From Pseudorasbora parva (lineage: Eukaryota; Chordata; Actinopteri; Cypriniformes; Gobionidae), in NCBI RefSeq assembly GCF_024679245.1, contig NC_090186.1, positions 33,689,446 through 33,753,445 on the forward strand: DNA of 64,000 nt, in the 5' to 3' direction. Position numbers and translations under genes: made by a program. A model generated the notes under the pieces. That model was not told the origin of the DNA, did no database searches, and was given only the letters and a program-made list of their open reading frames with translations. Below, in pieces: positions 36,500 to 48,503 of this stretch (position 1 is its first letter; the number at the start of each line of letters is the position of its first letter).

Positions 36500-37135
36500 A
36501 CAGTGTTATTCTGCCTTCAATTTTAAAAAGACACACTTTAAATTTAAGAATTTGGAGGTGATCTTTGATTCAAATCTAACACTTGAGCTAAAAATATAGA
36601 TATATTTTTAGAAATATTTCCAGATTACATCCAATGCTTTCTTTTCTGTTTCTGAGAGGTTGATTAACACTTTTGATCTTTACCCGTATCGATTATTGTA
36701 ATGCCTTGTTGGCTGGGGTGTCAAAAGCTACCCTAAATAAACTGCAGCTATAGTTCAAAATTCGGCTACTAGAATCCTTACAAGAACTAGGATGAGAGAT
36801 CATATCACTCCTATTTTGGAGTCTTTGCATTGGCTCCCGGTTAAGTTTAGGGTTGATTTTTTTTAAATCTTGATACAAGGCTTTACATGGGTTGGCACAG
36901 CAATATTCGTCTGAGCTTGTAATTCCCTCTGCTCAGACAGCTAATCTTTGTTCATCTGCAACTGTCTTATAGTGTATCCGAAATCGTTTAAGATTGATGG
37001 GTGATAGGGCTTTTTCCTCATTAGCTCCAAAATTATGGAATTCTTTATCGACTGAGATAAGACAAGATCAGTCTCTTTACATTTTTAAATTTTGCCGTAA
37101 AACTATTTATTAGGGTAGCTTTTAATTGATCATTT
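36500..37135 (+). mobile_element. L2-like LINE 3' fragment
   Basis: Broken + frames give the C-terminal part of an L2/CR1-type reverse transcriptase: LEVIFDSNLTLEL, DYCNALLAGV, then NSATRILTRTRMRDHITPIL with ESLHWLPV, and APKLWNSL. At least three frames and several stops are involved. It ends about 80 bp before the 21-bp minisatellite. Confidence 0.8.
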
Positions 37136-37215
37136 GTTTTGATTTCACATTATTTTACTCTTTTATATTTTTTTTCTTTTCTGCTTATTGTTTATTCATC
37201 TTTTCTGTGTACTGT

Positions 37216-40200
37216 TACTTTGATTATATCTCACAATTCTGACTTTATATCTCACAATTCTGACTTTATATCTCACAATTCTGACTTTATATCTCACAAT
37301 TCTGACTTTATATCTTGCAATTCTGACTTTATATCTTGCAATTCTGACTTTATATCTCACAATTCTGACTGTATATCTCGCAATTCTGACTTTATATCTC
37401 ACAATTCTGACTTTATATCTTGCAATTCTGACTTTATATCTCACAATTCTGACTGTATATCTCGCAATTCTGACTTTATATCTCACAATTCTGACTTTAT
37501 ATCTTGCAATTCTGACTTTATATCTCACAATTCTGACTTTATATCTCACAATTCTGACTTAATATCTCGCAATTCTGACTTTATATCTTGCAATTCTGAC
37601 TTAATATCTCGCAATTCTGACTTTATATCTTGCAATTCTGACTTTATATCTTGCAATTCTGACTTTATATCTCGCAATTCTGACTTTATATCTTGCAATT
37701 CTGACTTTATATCTTGCAATTCTGACTTTATATCTCGCAATTCTGACTTTATATCTCGCAATTCTGACTTAATATCTCGCAATTCTGACTTTATATCTCA
37801 CAATTCTGACTTTATATCTCACAATTCTGACTTTATATCTCAATTCTGACTTTATATCTTGCAATTCTGACTTTATATCTCACAATTCTGACTTAATATC
37901 TCGCAATTCTGACTTTATATCTTGCAATTCTGACTTTATATCTTGCAATTCTGACTTTATATCTCGCAATTCTGACTTTATATCTCGCAATTCTGACTTA
38001 ATATCTCGCAATTCTGACTTTATATCTTGCAATTTCCACTTTTTATCTCACAATTCTGACTTTAAATCTTGCAATTCTGACTTTATATCTTGCAATTTCC
38101 ACTTTTTATCTCACAATTCTGACTTTAAATCTTGCAATTCTGACTTTATATCTCACAATTCTGACTTTATATCTCGCAATTCTGACTTTATATCTTGCAA
38201 TTCTGACTTTATATCTTGCAATTCTGACTTTATATCTCGCAATTCTGACTTTATATCTTGCAATTCTGACTTTATATCTTGCAATTCTGACTTTATATCT
38301 CGCAATTCTGACTTTATATCTCGCAATTCTGACTTAATATCTCGCAATTCTGACTTTATATCTCACAATTCTGACTTAATATCTCGCAATTCTGACTTTA
38401 TATCTCACAATTCTGACTTTATATCTCACAATTCTGACTTTATATCTCAATTCTGACTTTATATCTTGCAATTCTGACTTTATATCTCACAATTCTGACT
38501 TAATATCTCGCAATTCTGACTTTATATCTTGCAATTCTGACTTTATATCTTGCAATTCTGACTTTATATCTCGCAATTCTGACTTTATATCTCGCAATTC
38601 TGACTTAATATCTCGCAATTCTGACTTTATATCTTGCAATTTCCACTTTTTATCTCACAATTCTGACTTTAAATCTTGCAATTCTGACTTTATATCTTGC
38701 AATTTCCACTTTTTATCTCACAATTCTGACTTTAAATCTTGCAATTCTGACTTTATATCTCACAATTCTGACTTTAAATCTCGCAATTCTGACTTTATAT
38801 CTTGCAATTTCCACTTTATATCTCACAATTCTGACTTTATATCTCACAATTCTGACTTTATATCTTGCAATTTCCACTTTTTATCTCACAATTCTGACTT
38901 TAAATCTTGCAATTCTGACTTTATATCTCACAATTCTGACTTTAAATCTCGCAATTCTGACTTAATATCTCACAATTCTGACTTTATATCTCGCAATTCT
39001 GACTTAATATCTCGCAATTCTGACTTTATATCTAACAATTCTGACTTTATATCTCGCAATTCTGACTTTATATCTAACAATTCTGACTTTAAATCTTGCA
39101 ATTCTGACTTTATATCTCGCAATTCTGACTTTATATCTCGCAATTCTGACTTAATATCTCGCAATTCTGACTTTATATCTAACAATTCTGACTTTAAATC
39201 TTGCAATTCTGACTTTATATCTCACAATTCTCACTTTATATCTCGCAATTCTGACTTTATATCTCGCAATTCTGACTTTATATCTTGCAATTCTGACTTT
39301 ATATCTCAATTCTGACTTTATATCTTGCAATTCTGACTTTATATCTTGCAATTCTGACTTTAAATCTTGCAATTCTGACTTTATATCTCACAATTCTCAC
39401 TTTATATCTCACAATTCTCACTTTATATCTCACAATTCTGACTTTATATCTCGCAATTCTGACTTTATATCTTGCAATTCTGACTTAATATCTCACAATT
39501 CTGACTGTATATCTCGCAATTCTGACTTTATATCTTGCAATTCTGACTTTATATCTCACAATTCTGACTTTATATCTCAATTCTGACTTTATATCTAGCA
39601 ATTCTGACTTAATATCTCAATTCTGACTTTATATCTCGCAATTCTGACTTTATATCTCAATTCTGACTTTATATCTCAATTCTGACTTTATATCTTGCAA
39701 TTCTGACTTTATATCTTGCAATTCTGACTTTATATCTCGCAATTCTGACTTTATATCTTGCAATTCTGACTTTATATCTCACAATTCTGACTTTATATCA
39801 CAATTCTGACTTTATATCTCAATTCTGACTTTATATCTAGCAATTCTGACTTTATATCTCAATTCTGACTTTAAATCTTGCAATTCTGACTTTATATCTC
39901 ACAATTCTCACTTTATATCTCGCAATTCTGACTTTATATCTCGCAATTCTGACTTTATATCTTGCAATTCTGACTTTATATCTCAATTCTGACTTTATAT
40001 CTTGCAATTCTGACTTTATATCTCACAATTCTGACTTTATATCTTGCAATTCTGACTTTATATCTCACAATTCTCACTTTATATCTCACAATTCTCACTT
40101 TATATCTCGCAATTCTGACTTTATATCTCGCAATTCTGACTTTATATCTCGCAATTCTGACTTTATATCTTGCAATTCTGACTTTATATCTCGCAATTCT

Positions 40201-42375
40201 GACTTTATATCTTGCAATTCTGACTTTATATCTCACAATTCTGACTTTATATCACAATTCTGACTTTATATCTCAATTCTGACTTTATATCTCAATTCTG
40301 ACTTTATATCTCGCAATTCTGACTTTATATCTCAATTCTGACTTTATATCTCAATTCTGACTTTATATCTCGCAATTCTGACTTTATATCTTGCAATTCT
40401 GACTTTATATCTCACAATTCTGACTTTATATCACAATTCTGACTTTATATCTCAATTCTGACTTTATATCTAGCAATTCTGACTTTATATCTCAATTCTG
40501 ACTTTATATCTCACAATTCTGACTTTATATCACAATTCTGACTTTATATCTCAATTCTGACTTTATATCTTGCAATTTTCACTTTATATCTCACAATTCT
40601 GACTTTATATCTCACAATTCTGACTTTATATCTAGCAATTTTCACTTTATATCTCACAATTCTGACTTTATATCTCAATTCTGACTTTATATCTTGCAAT
40701 TTTCACTTTATATCTCACAATTCTGACTTTATATCTCAATTCTGACTTTATATCTCAATTCTGACTTTATATCTCAATTCTGACTTTATATCTCACAATT
40801 CTGACTTTATATCTCAATTCTGACTTTATATCTCGCAATTCTAACTTTATATCTAGCAATTTTCACTTTATATCTCACAATTCTGACTTTATATCTCACA
40901 ATTCTGACTTTATATCTCACAATTCTGACTTTATATCTCGCAATTCTGACTTTATATCTCAATTCTGACTTTATATCTTGCAATTCTGACTTTATATCTC
41001 ACAATTCTGACTTTATATCTCAATTCTGACTTTATATCTCAATTCTGACTTTATATCTTGCAATTCTGACTTTATATCTCACAATTCTCACTTTATATCT
41101 CGCAATTCTGACTTTATATCTCAATTCTGACTTTATATCTTGCAATTCTGACTTTATATCTCACAATTCTCACTTTATATCTCACAATTCTCACTTTAAA
41201 TCTTGCAATTCTGACTTTATATCTAGCAATTTTCACGTTATATCTCACAATTCTGACTTTAAATCTCGCAATTCTGACTTAATATCTAGCAATTTTCACT
41301 TTATATCGCGCAACTCTGACTTAATATCTCAATTCTGACTTTATATCTTGCAATTTTCACTTTATATCTCACAATTCTCACTTTAAATCTTGCAATTCTG
41401 ACTTTAAATCTCGCAATTCTGACTTTATATCTAGCAATTTTCACTTTATATCTCACAATTCTCACTTTATATCTCACAATTCTGACTTTATATCTCACAA
41501 TTCTGACTATATCTCAATTCTGTCTTTATATCTCACAATTCTGACTTTATATCTCACAATTCTGACTTTATATCTCACAATTCTGACTTTATATCTTGCA
41601 ATTCTGATTTTATATCTTGCAATTTTCACTTTATATCTCGCAATTCTGACTTTATATCTAGCAATTTTCACTTTATATCTCACAATTCTGACTTTATGTC
41701 TCGCAATTCTGACTTTATATCTCAATTCTGACTTTATATCTTGCAATTTTCACTTTATATCTCACAATTCTGACTTTATATCTCAATTCTGACTTTATAT
41801 CTCAATTCTGACTTTATATCTCGCAATTCTGACTTTATTTCTCAATTCTGACTTTATATCTCAATTCTGACTTTATATCTCGCAATTCTGACTTTATATC
41901 TCACAATTCTGACTTTAAATCTTGCAATTCTGACTTTAAATCTTGCAAATCTGACTTTATATCTCGCAATTCTGACTTTATCTAGCAATTTTCACTTTAT
42001 ATCTCGCAATTCTGACTTTATATCTCAATTCTGACTTTATATCTTGCAATTTTCACTTTATATCTCACAATTCTGACTTTATATCTCAATTCTGACTTTA
42101 TATCTCACATTCTGACTTTATATCTCACATTCTGACTTTATATCTCACAATTCTGACTTTATATCTCACAATTCTGACTTTAAATCTCGCAATTCTGACT
42201 TTATATCTCACAATTCTGACTTTAAATCTCGCAATTCTGACTTTATATCTCACAATTCTGACTTTATATCTCGCAATTCTGACTTTATATCTAGCAATTT
42301 TCACTTTATATCTCGCAATTCTGACTTTATATCTCGCAATTCTGACTTTAAATCTCGCAATTTTGACTTTATTTC
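37216..42375. repeat. 21-bp minisatellite array, about 5.2 kb (~245 units)
   Basis: The unit is CTTTATATCTCACAATTCTGA (21 bp, quoted here in two parts as CTTTATATCT and CACAATTCTGA). Variants have CGC, TGC or AGC in place of CAC, a 19-bp form lacking two bases (TATATCTCAATTCTG), and TTTCCACTTTTT or TTTTCACTTTA blocks. Variant order repeats with a period of 607 bp between 37841 and about 38790. Because 21 is divisible by three, several frames stay open for hundreds of bases (for example + 37139-37849 and minus 37546-37782). None has a proper start context or non-repeat domain, and I do not call them genes. Confidence 0.97.
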
Positions 42376-42392
42376 GGGTTAGGGTTAGGGTT
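42376..42392 (+). repeat. Short telomere-like repeat at satellite edge
   Basis: GGGTTAGGGTTAGGG follows the last 21-bp unit directly. It is only two and a half units of the vertebrate telomere hexamer, so chance or a local repeat is possible. Confidence 0.7.
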
Positions 42393-43317
42393 TTCTCAGA
42401 GTGAGTAGAAAGGTCTCTTTAGTGTTTTGAGTTACTGTAACTGTGACCAGAATAGTCTACAGATTTGTTTTCTTTTTTTTTAGTTCACCCAAAAAGGGTG
42501 ATATGAGTTTATCATGACTTCCAAATTCTATATATTTTTTTAAATTTACATTAAAATTACATTTACATAAAAAAAAAATCTATTTCATTTCTGTTTAGAC
42601 TTACAGTAAACATGGGCTGGGGATTTCCTACATGATTTGCATGAGACTGAACCGGGAGAGTAAATGTCAGAATTTTTTTATCTGAGAAAAGTGGAAAGGT
42701 TAGGAGACCTGTTAGGGTTTATTAGTCTTTTGTGTTTAGTTTCTTTATTGGAGTTTGCAGGTTACCATTATGGTAAAGGCCTGTATATTGCTGTCAATGA
42801 ACAATGTTTATATTATACACTACAAAAAGTTGTTTTTTTTGTTTAAACATATGTGTGAAAAGTGTATTTAGCAAGCTGGTTTGGGTGGTTTCTAGCAGCT
42901 AACTGCAAGAAATTCAGTTTTTTTTGTGTGTACTCACATATTTGACAAAATCACAGTTTTGTTTTGCTTAAAATAAAATAATAATTTCAATAAAAAAACT
43001 GTTGCAAGTACAATTTATTTACAATGATATGTGAAAATTGTATTTAATAAACGTGTATTTATTTATTTATTTTAACTTATTTGATTAAAAAAACTACACA
43101 AATACTTTTATTATGCTAGTTATTAGTACACTTTTTTTTTTACATTTTTACTAAGCGATATAAGATCAAAATAGTCTCAAAAAACAACTACTTAATATGC
43201 AATTATTTTATGGTTATCAGCTAATTGTTTATACGTTGTTATTGTAATTAAGTATATGAAACTAGTATTATATATTTCTGCCCATTCATAGCATGATTTA
43301 TCTACGTGTGTTGTTTC
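42393..43317. other. AT-rich intergenic stretch before opn5
   Basis: No exon or repeat end was recognised. It is AT-rich with several T runs. Confidence 0.5.
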
Positions 43318-43470
43318 CACGTGTTTGCTTGATTGACAGATCTGTCACATAAAGGGGCGGAGCTTTAACTAATAGAACCGTCAGTGTCGTATGGATTTAT
43401 GAGCCGACACGTAGGCTAAAGCGACCACTCTCCATCATAATAAACTGAGCGGTATACTTATAAAGCTTTT
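43318..43470 (+). promoter_or_regulatory. opn5: Candidate opn5 promoter
   Basis: A less AT-rich island lies upstream of the candidate first exon. It contains a CACGTG E-box (43318-43323), a GC box AAGGGGCGGAGC (about 43352-43363) and a TATA-like CTTATAAAG (about 43457-43465). A GGATTA site of the OTX/CRX type lies at 43648-43653, in the leader. These are pattern matches only; no start site can be proved from sequence. Confidence 0.4.
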
Positions 43471-43523
43471 CCCAGTTAAGTTTAGCTGGAGGACAGTGTT
43501 GAAAAACAAACAAACATCATCAT

Positions 43524-43599
<76 letters not shown>

Positions 43600-43732
43600 C
43601 CAGACCGACAGTTCCCCATCTGAAGCGTTTAATAACCGACGGAGGTGGATTATGGTGAAGTTACCAACTCAATTTTAAGAAACGGGAGAAAAGTGGTCAA
43701 ATTCCGTGGGATGGATGAATAGTCATAGCAAG
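43471..43732 (+). other. opn5: Candidate non-coding first exon (5' UTR) of opn5
   Basis: The sequence after the TATA-like element ends at a strong donor, CATAGCAAG|GTAAGCG (GT at 43733). The matching acceptor would be the pyrimidine-rich stretch ending TTTATGCAG at about 48474, 30 bases before the opn5 start codon. The leader would contain a 72-bp GA microsatellite and short upstream ORFs (ATG at 43651-43653 reading MVKLPTQF-stop, and ATGGATGAATAG at 43711). Transcript data are needed to confirm it; transcription could instead start just upstream of 48504. Confidence 0.45.
43526..43597. repeat. GA microsatellite in the candidate leader
   Basis: Thirty-six GA units without interruption. The Arg/Glu-alternating frame through it (43496-43678) has no ATG start in sequence and is not a protein. 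Confidence 0.95.
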
Positions 43733-45214
43733 GTAAGCGTTTGTTTTTCTGTAAACATGCTTGCGTGCGTTTATTGTGTCGCGTGCATGCACATGTTTCA
43801 GTTATTTTATTAGCTACAATCGTGTATGTGTGAGGATTAAATAATATTATGACACAAAATGGCTAAAAAAGTTGCAAATGAATCCTTAGCGTTGTTGTTT
43901 AAATTTGAATATTAAAAATATATATTTTAATAAATAATTATGAAACGCTCTGTTTTAAGGGGTGTGTCTGTTGTGAGAATTAAGTGTCACCCCCATCAAT
44001 TAGCTATACATGTTAAATATTAAGCTCTTCGTTGTTATTCCATCTGAATTGGCCAATGAATAGTGCATGTTTATCAATGAAGGAGACTTACACAAAACTG
44101 ATTGGATGACTGACAGCTTTGGTTTGGTAACGGATGGATCCTCAGACACCGTGTTGTAAGATGCTCAGCACAATGCGTTGCATTACAGTTAGTTTGTAAA
44201 AGATTTAGGAGAAAGACATTGGCATTAAATGAATGAACGTCATCTGATAACAGTGTATTAATCAATCCCCTTGAAATATTCTCTATTTCAGCTTTGTCAA
44301 ACATTTGGCATTCTGACAGACTAGCTATTAAATCACACTTCTCTTGTTAGGGCATTTAACATTTATTATTATTTTTATGAGTGGATCTCAAAGACAGTTT
44401 TGAAAAGATCAATGCATGCATCAAGTGTTCATCTCTTAGAACTTTAAGAAGTCTTTTAAGAAATGGCATTATTTAGAAAACTGGGGAGGAGATTCATGGT
44501 TTAGTAACCTCGCACATTTTCACAATTCGATTATGAAGTAGCAGGATGCAGCATCATCTCTGTTCTCCTGGGAGATGATTTCAAAAGCTGTGGGTCACCA
44601 GAGAGTGTGTTCAATGCTCATTAAGTTATGCCTATACTGTTTGTAATCCATAAATCTACTAGAAGTGTTAAAGTGACTAACAGTGTGTTTATAGGAAAGC
44701 TCATTCTCAATGTGTTTTAAATGAATGGTTCATTGTCTTCAGCTGTATAAAGGTTTGTTTCGAAGGCTTTCACATGTATGCTTTGCCACTCTGCCAAGTA
44801 ATAGCATTCTTTTGATGTGACTACCCTTTTGGAAAAACAATCGATGGCCTATATTGGTGGCAAGTACAGACTCAAAAAAAAAATGTGACATGGCTACAAA
44901 ATCAAGTTTACCTTTACTGCACTGCATGGCAAGCTGTTATTGTGAAGTATGTCTCTTGTAATAGTAATCTAGTTTCTCTTAAAATGGCTGGTGGGAAATA
45001 TATTTATTATTTACAAAAGTGATTGCATAAATCTTGAAATCAGTTTTTCTTTTCTAAAAGGGAACTGAGGTTACGCCAGCAAGCAGAGATGTTTTTCTGT
45101 GTTCCCAAATGTAATTACTTTACTTCATCAGAACTCCCTTCTAAAAAAAATGAAAATGTATTGTCAATTGTCTTGAATCTGTTTATTCCCAAAATAAATA
45201 TTTTTATATTGTTG
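43733..45214. other. Candidate opn5 first intron, unique part
   Basis: AT-rich with no exon or repeat end recognised. Short frames (44074-44304 and 44739-44927, minus) have no domain. Confidence 0.4.
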
Positions 45215-46193
45215 GAGCACGACTCCAAAAGACCATACAAATGTTAATTTTAACAAAATACATGTTTTTATTTTTATTTTTTTATTTACTACTGTCCTGA
45301 ATAAGATATTTTACATAAAAGATGTTTGCACATAGTCCATAAGACAAAAACATTATCAAAATGACCCATTCAAAAGTTTGCATAGCCTGCCTTTGAATCT
45401 TAATGCTGTGTCATTACCTGGATGATCCACAGCTGTTTATGATTCACAAAATTCTTCAGAAAAATCCTTCAGGTCCTGCAAAATCTTCCATTTTCTGCAA
45501 AATCTTCCATTTTCTAGCATCTTGTGCATATTTCACCCTTTCCAGAAGGAAAAATGATGCATTAGGAGCTAGGGGGTGAAAACTTGTGGAATTTGAAGAT
45601 CAATGCAAATTGTACTTAATTTGTCTTCCAGGACACATTTATTTATCTTCTGTTGCTTCTGAAGGGCAGTATTAAATGGGAAAAAAAGAAGATATTTAAA
45701 CAAAATGAGAGAAATCTTCATCCTGTCCAGAAATGTTCTTTAACATTTATAGGCCTTAATGCATTGTGTTTCCTTCTGGAGTATCAGTGAATGTTTGAAC
45801 CTTTTTTTAATACTTGTGCATGAGTCCCTCAATCATCCTCAGTTTAAAAAGATGGATCTCAAAATCATATAGTCACTGCTGGAAAGGGTGCAAATATGCA
45901 AAAGTTTGAATTTTCTGAAGAAAATTGTGAATCACAAACAGCATTAAGAATCAAGGGCACGTAAAGTTTTAAACGGGGTGATTTTTATAAATTCAGCATT
46001 TTGTTTTTGTCTTGTGGATATATGTAAAAATCTTTTAGGAGAAATATCTCATTCGGGACAATACTAAATAAAAATAAAAACATGTGATTTGTATGATCCC
46101 TTTTATAAAATAAAATAAAAATAAACAATAATAATAATAACATTTTGCAGATTCTACAAGGGGTGTTTAAAGATTTAAGTACGACTGTAACAT
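45215..46193. repeat. Foldback repeat (~1 kb)
   Basis: The two halves are inverse complements in outline: GATATTTTACATAAAAGATG against CATCTTTTAGGAGAAATATC-like sequence, and TTGAATCTTAATGCTGTG against CAGCATTAAGAATCAA. TTCCTTCTGGAGTATCAGTG and TGGATCTCAAAATCATA also occur in the copy at 23870-24430. It is non-coding, and the outermost ends are diverged, so the borders are approximate. Confidence 0.7.
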
Positions 46194-46914
46194 GTTAAAG
46201 TCACGGACAGCCCTTAAGCAGTTTATAGGCAATTTAGTAGCGTGAATAAATATAATATAACTTTAAAATACCAAACCAAATATTAATCTGTAAAATAGCA
46301 ACTTTTGATCAGTGGTTTTATCTGATTTTCTGCAATATTACTTTTCTGTTCTGTGATTTGATTCATTCTTATAATTTAATTTAATCCATCAACATGATGT
46401 TTTACAATTATCATTAGAACTGACAAATATATGTCTGTAAAGAAAACCCCTGCTATTACAGTAATTAGCATTCTGGTGTGATTTACTGTGACAACAAACT
46501 TATTGAAAATGTGTAAGCATCAGGACAGATAAATGTAGGTGCAAATATCACATTCACAAACACAAAATCACTTATTTATTCCAGAACGATATTGAAATGA
46601 CTTTAAAAGACTAATCAAACTGAAAGAGAAGCTTTTGCTAAAGCGTTAATCATAGGTCATCAAAGGTGATCATTTTGGCAAGCATCAATTAAAGCCAAAT
46701 AATATCTCTGTAAATGTATGTAGACTCCTCTATGGTATGAGATGTGGCGCTAAATTGAACATAACGATAGAGCACATGTTGTTAACCCTTGGAAATTGGT
46801 CTAGTTCCTGCTGAAAATGACATGCTAGCAGGTCTGACTCGTATCTATGCCATTATTTCTTAGCTGTCTCTAAGCTAAGGCATCTGGTTTGTGAAGTATT
46901 TGCTGGGTAGGTAT
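46194..46914. other. AT-rich intronic stretch
   Basis: Nothing recognised between the two foldbacks. Confidence 0.5.
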
Positions 46915-48175
46915 GTTTTGAAGCATGGCAGCTGGTTTCAGCTGGTCCTTAGCTGGTCATGAGTTGGTCAAGTGCTGGTCCAAAGGTCTTGACCACCTTA
47001 AACCAGCTCATGACCAGCTAAAGACTATTTTAAACCAGCTCATGACCAGCTAAAGACTATCTTAAACCAGCTCATGACCAGCTAAAGACCATCTTAAACC
47101 AGTTCATGACCAGCTAAAGACTGTCTTAAACCAGCTCATGACCAGCTAAAGACTATTTTAAACCAGTTCATGACCAGCTAAAGACTGTCTTAAACCAGCT
47201 CATGACCAGCTAAAGACTATTTTAAACCAGCTCATGACCAGCTAAAGACTGTCTTAAACCAGCTCATGACCAGCTAAAGACTATCTTAAACCAGCTCATG
47301 ACCAGCTAAAGACTGTCTTAAACCAGCTCATGACCAGCTAAAGACTGTCTTAAACCAGCTCATGACCAGCTAAAGACTATCTTAAACCAGCTCATGACCA
47401 GCTAAAGACTGTCTTAAACCAGCTCATGACCAGCTAAAGACCATCTTAAACCAGCTCATGACCAGCTAAAGACTGTCTTAAACCAGCTCATGACCAGCTA
47501 AAGACTGTCTTAAACCAGCTCATGACCAGCTAAAGACCATCTTAAACCAGCTCATGACCAGCTAAAGACCATCTTAAACCAGCTCATGACCAGCTAAAGA
47601 CTGTCTTAAACCAGCTCATGACCAGCTAAAGACTATCTTAAACCAGCTCATGACCAGCTAAAGACTGTCTTAAACCAGCTCATGACCAGCTAAAGACCGT
47701 CTTAAACCAGCTCATGACCAGCTAAAGACCATCTTAAACCAGCTCATGACCAGCTAAAGACTGTCTTAAACCAGCTCATGACCAGCTAAAGACTGTCTTA
47801 AACCAGCTCATGACCAGCTAAAGACTATCTTAAACCAGCTCATGACCAGCTAAAGACTGTCTTAAACCAGCTCATGACCAGCTAAAGACCATCTTAAACC
47901 AGCTCATGACCAGCTAAAGACTGTCTTAAACCAGCTCATGACCAGCTAAAGACTGTCTTAAACCAGCTCATGACCAGCTAAAGACCATCTTAAACCAGCT
48001 CATGACCAGCTAAAGACTGTCTTAAACCAGCTCATGACCAGCTAAAGACTGTCTTAAACCAGCTCATGACCAGTTAAAGACCATCTTAAACCAGCTCATG
48101 ACCAGCTAAGAACCATCTTAAACCAGCTCATGACCAGCTAAAGACCAGCTCAAACCAGCTGCCATGTTTCAAAAC
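46915..48175. repeat. Foldback element whose arm has expanded into a 32-bp minisatellite (~35 units)
   Basis: The left end GTTTTGAAGCATGGCAGCTG and right end CAGCTGCCATGTTTCAAAAC are inverse complements extending about 54 bp with 4 mismatches. Between them, from about 46999, a 32-bp unit (ACCAGCTCATGACCAGCTAA then AGACTGTCTTAA) repeats without a break. Units alternate mainly between GACTGTC, GACTATC, GACTATT and GACCATC at one position. The unit is made of the same words as the right arm. It lies in the candidate first intron of opn5. Confidence 0.92.
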
Positions 48176-48503
48176 TGCTGTTTCTTTCATTCTTTTCCTT
48201 GCACAAGAATATTTAGCTAGGGGTTGCACAAAACATGTTTTGATTACTGATATAAAGGGAGTGTCTTCATATTCAAAAGCCAATAAGAGATGACCGGGTT
48301 TGTAGAACTTAATCTGGAGCATCAGAGTATTGGCAGGAGGTTTTTGAACCCATAAAGCTGTCGGATATGGGATATGGTTGCCCTCAAGCCTGTGTTTCAA
48401 ACCTTTCAAAGACCTTTCTGTTTAAGCTTTGACAATTATTATTATTATTTTTTATTTTTATTTTTTATGCAGGAAAGTAATCACACTCCTCAGTAAGGCC
48501 CTA

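Noticed and set aside
37139..37849. 236-codon open frame, the second longest in the window
   Set aside because: Almost entirely translation of the 21-bp satellite, kept open because the unit is a multiple of three; no domain or non-repeat body.
43496..43678. Arg/Glu-alternating open frame beside the candidate opn5 leader
   Set aside because: Generated by the GA microsatellite; the frame's first codon is GTG, not ATG.
46990..48160. CRISPR-like regularly spaced repeats
   Set aside because: Units of 32 bp follow each other without unique spacers; this is a minisatellite in a vertebrate intron.
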